Positions 63,013 through 64,000 of a stretch of 64,000 nt of DNA are shown piece after piece. The notes below the pieces were generated by a model. The model was not told the DNA's origin. It ran no database searches and saw only the letters and a program-made list of their open reading frames with translations. The stretch is from Clostridiaceae bacterium. GTDB taxonomy: Bacteria > Bacillota > Clostridia > Lachnospirales > Lachnospiraceae. The DNA is taken from positions 248,001-312,000 of the forward strand of contig CAJSZV010000003.1 in the NCBI GenBank assembly GCA_910574345.1, read 5' to 3'. The translations under genes were made by a program, and so were the position numbers. Every line of letters begins with the position of its first letter. Position 1 is the stretch's first letter.

Positions 63013-63429
63013 GAAAAAATCTCCACCCTTGAACCATTGACAAGTTGGATTTTTGCCGTGTCATTGCGCCGCCGAAAACGGGGAACAGGATAAAAAAATC
63101 CTGCCCCGTTTCCGACCGCTTCATTCTACGGCAAAACCGGCTCCACTGGTGCGGCGGCTGTCGGTAAGTTTTGCGGTGGCTCTGCCCCCGCGCCCCCGAC
63201 CTCTCCCAAAGAACAGAATGGAATGTTACGCAATAGGGCTTGAAAAGGCTTGATTTTTAAGGCGTTGCAGATACGAAAATTCATTGGTAAGGGTTTTATA
63301 CTACCTACTCACGAAAACGGCTTCTAAGCGTCCACAGGCGCGTTTTATACCCCTTTTTATGCCCCGTTTCCCGCCATGCCGAAAAGTTTTCCGTCAATAA
63401 CTTAAAAAAGCACTTGACAAAATGCTTCA
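63013..63429. other. Non-coding right end of the first nested element
   Basis: No supported gene is seen in these 417 bp. The clearest structure is a hairpin cggggaacaggat/atcctgccccg (63079-63091, 63098-63108) with flanking A and T runs, which can act as a terminator in either direction. The last 60 bp, ending GCTTCA before the TG, form the right recombination end. Confidence 0.55.
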
Positions 63430-63431
63430 TG
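63430..63431. other. attR crossover dinucleotide of the first nested element
   Basis: TG at 63430-63431, the right counterpart of 57468-57469. It is also the first two bases of the Trp codon that resumes the coupling-protein frame. Confidence 0.8.
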
Positions 63432-63653
63432 GGGCAATCCCAAGGATATAGAGCCTTACATGGATTCCGTGTTTGAGAACAATATCCTGCTGACGCAGAC
63501 GGAGCGGCTGATGATGTCGGGCAGGCCGAAAGAGCCAAAGTATGCAAGGAATAAAAATATCCTTGTGATTGGCGGTTCCGGTTCGGGCAAGACGAGGTTT
63601 TTTGTAAAACCGAACCTGATGCAGATGCACAGCTCATACGTCGTCACTGATCC

Positions 63654-63655
<2 letters not shown>
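63430..63655 (+). pseudogene. VirD4-type coupling protein, second fragment with Walker A, again interrupted
   Basis: The frame resumes as WGNPKDIEPYMDSVFENN and continues through LLTQTERLMMSGRPKEPKYARNK to the Walker A loop VIGGSGSGKTRFF and HSSYVVTDPN. In intact homologues of this group DP is followed by KG; here the frame changes after GATCCGA(A) and stops at 63661. About 75 codons are present. The rest should lie beyond the second inserted element, outside the window. Confidence 0.88.

Positions 63656-64000
<345 letters not shown>

Larger units (their letters stand above)
57468..63429 (+). mobile_element. 5.96-kb mobilizable element with serine recombinase and MobQ relaxase
   Basis: The element spans one TG to the next (5962 bp). 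It carries, from left, a large serine recombinase, TnpW, a DUF3847 protein, an RSF1010-like oriT, a MobA/MobL relaxase, and a divergent AT-rich cargo of an unknown protein, an Xre-type regulator and a small ORF. This matches Tn4451-like mobilizable elements in its recombination and mobilization parts, but no resistance gene is seen. Fusing the flanks at TG restores the coupling-protein frame (SAR-WGNPKDIEP). Confidence 0.88.

Noticed and set aside
63305..63637. Minus-strand frames across the right end of the first element and the coupling-protein fragment
   Set aside because: They cross the attR junction and oppose a clear coupling-protein coding segment.

Overview
The window looks like a chromosome segment of an anaerobic Firmicute of the class Clostridia, most likely a Lachnospiraceae (Clostridium cluster XIVa) gut species. 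The basis is strong AGGAGG ribosome binding sites, the gene orders tig-clpP-clpX-lon-engB and ylmC/ymxH-nrdR, DUF975/DUF4190/DUF1266 proteins and the type of integrative element present. I cannot name the species from sequence alone. No rRNA, tRNA or CRISPR array was seen.

Region 1 (1-15000): the 3' part of proA, two neighbouring zinc-ribbon/membrane proteins (one with leucine-rich repeats), then a sensing cassette of a membrane-anchored periplasmic-binding protein, a YesM/LytS-type histidine kinase and a YesN/AraC-type response regulator. It runs into a branched-chain-amino-acid type ABC operon (livH-M-G-F plus a binding lipoprotein), followed after two terminators by a second, paralogous binding lipoprotein. 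An interrupted palindrome and repeated TTTGTGCTA half-sites in front of livH are a candidate operator for the response regulator.

Region 2 (15000-30300): an FtsA-like ATPase with a long acidic C-terminal extension, surE, a YbaK-type deacylase, a YqeY protein, pepV, and the methionine ABC operon metN-metI-metQ. The 311-bp gap before metN holds a consensus promoter, a 32-codon ORF with ten Met codons and an intrinsic terminator. This is a candidate Met-sensing attenuator and not an S-box. Then come small membrane proteins, ylmC/ymxH, nrdR, yqeG, aroE, aroK, efp, a DUF1266 lipoprotein and a CYTH protein.

Region 3 (30400-51070): tig, clpP, clpX, lon and engB (protein quality control), an unknown membrane protein, a PurF paralogue that has lost its N-terminal nucleophilic cysteine, a large unknown membrane protein, a marR plus heterodimeric ABC exporter operon with its operator, a GlgX/isoamylase-type debranching enzyme on the minus strand, and rpsB-tsf ending in a strong terminator.

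Region 4 (about 51070 to the end): the left part of an integrative and conjugative element inserted downstream of tsf. It carries iteron-like repeats, parA, parB, a RepA_N-type initiator with internal repeats, several unknown genes separated by three copies of the same short palindrome, a PcfB-like DUF3801 gene and the start of a VirD4-type coupling-protein gene. That gene is split twice. A 5.96-kb mobilizable element (large serine recombinase, TnpW, DUF3847, MobQ relaxase with an RSF1010-like oriT, and an AT-rich regulatory cargo) sits exactly at a TG dinucleotide; removing it restores the reading frame. After about 225 bp more of the coupling-protein gene, a second serine-recombinase element begins and runs off the window. 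The nested structure, the precise frame-restoring junction and the Met-rich leader are the main points of interest.
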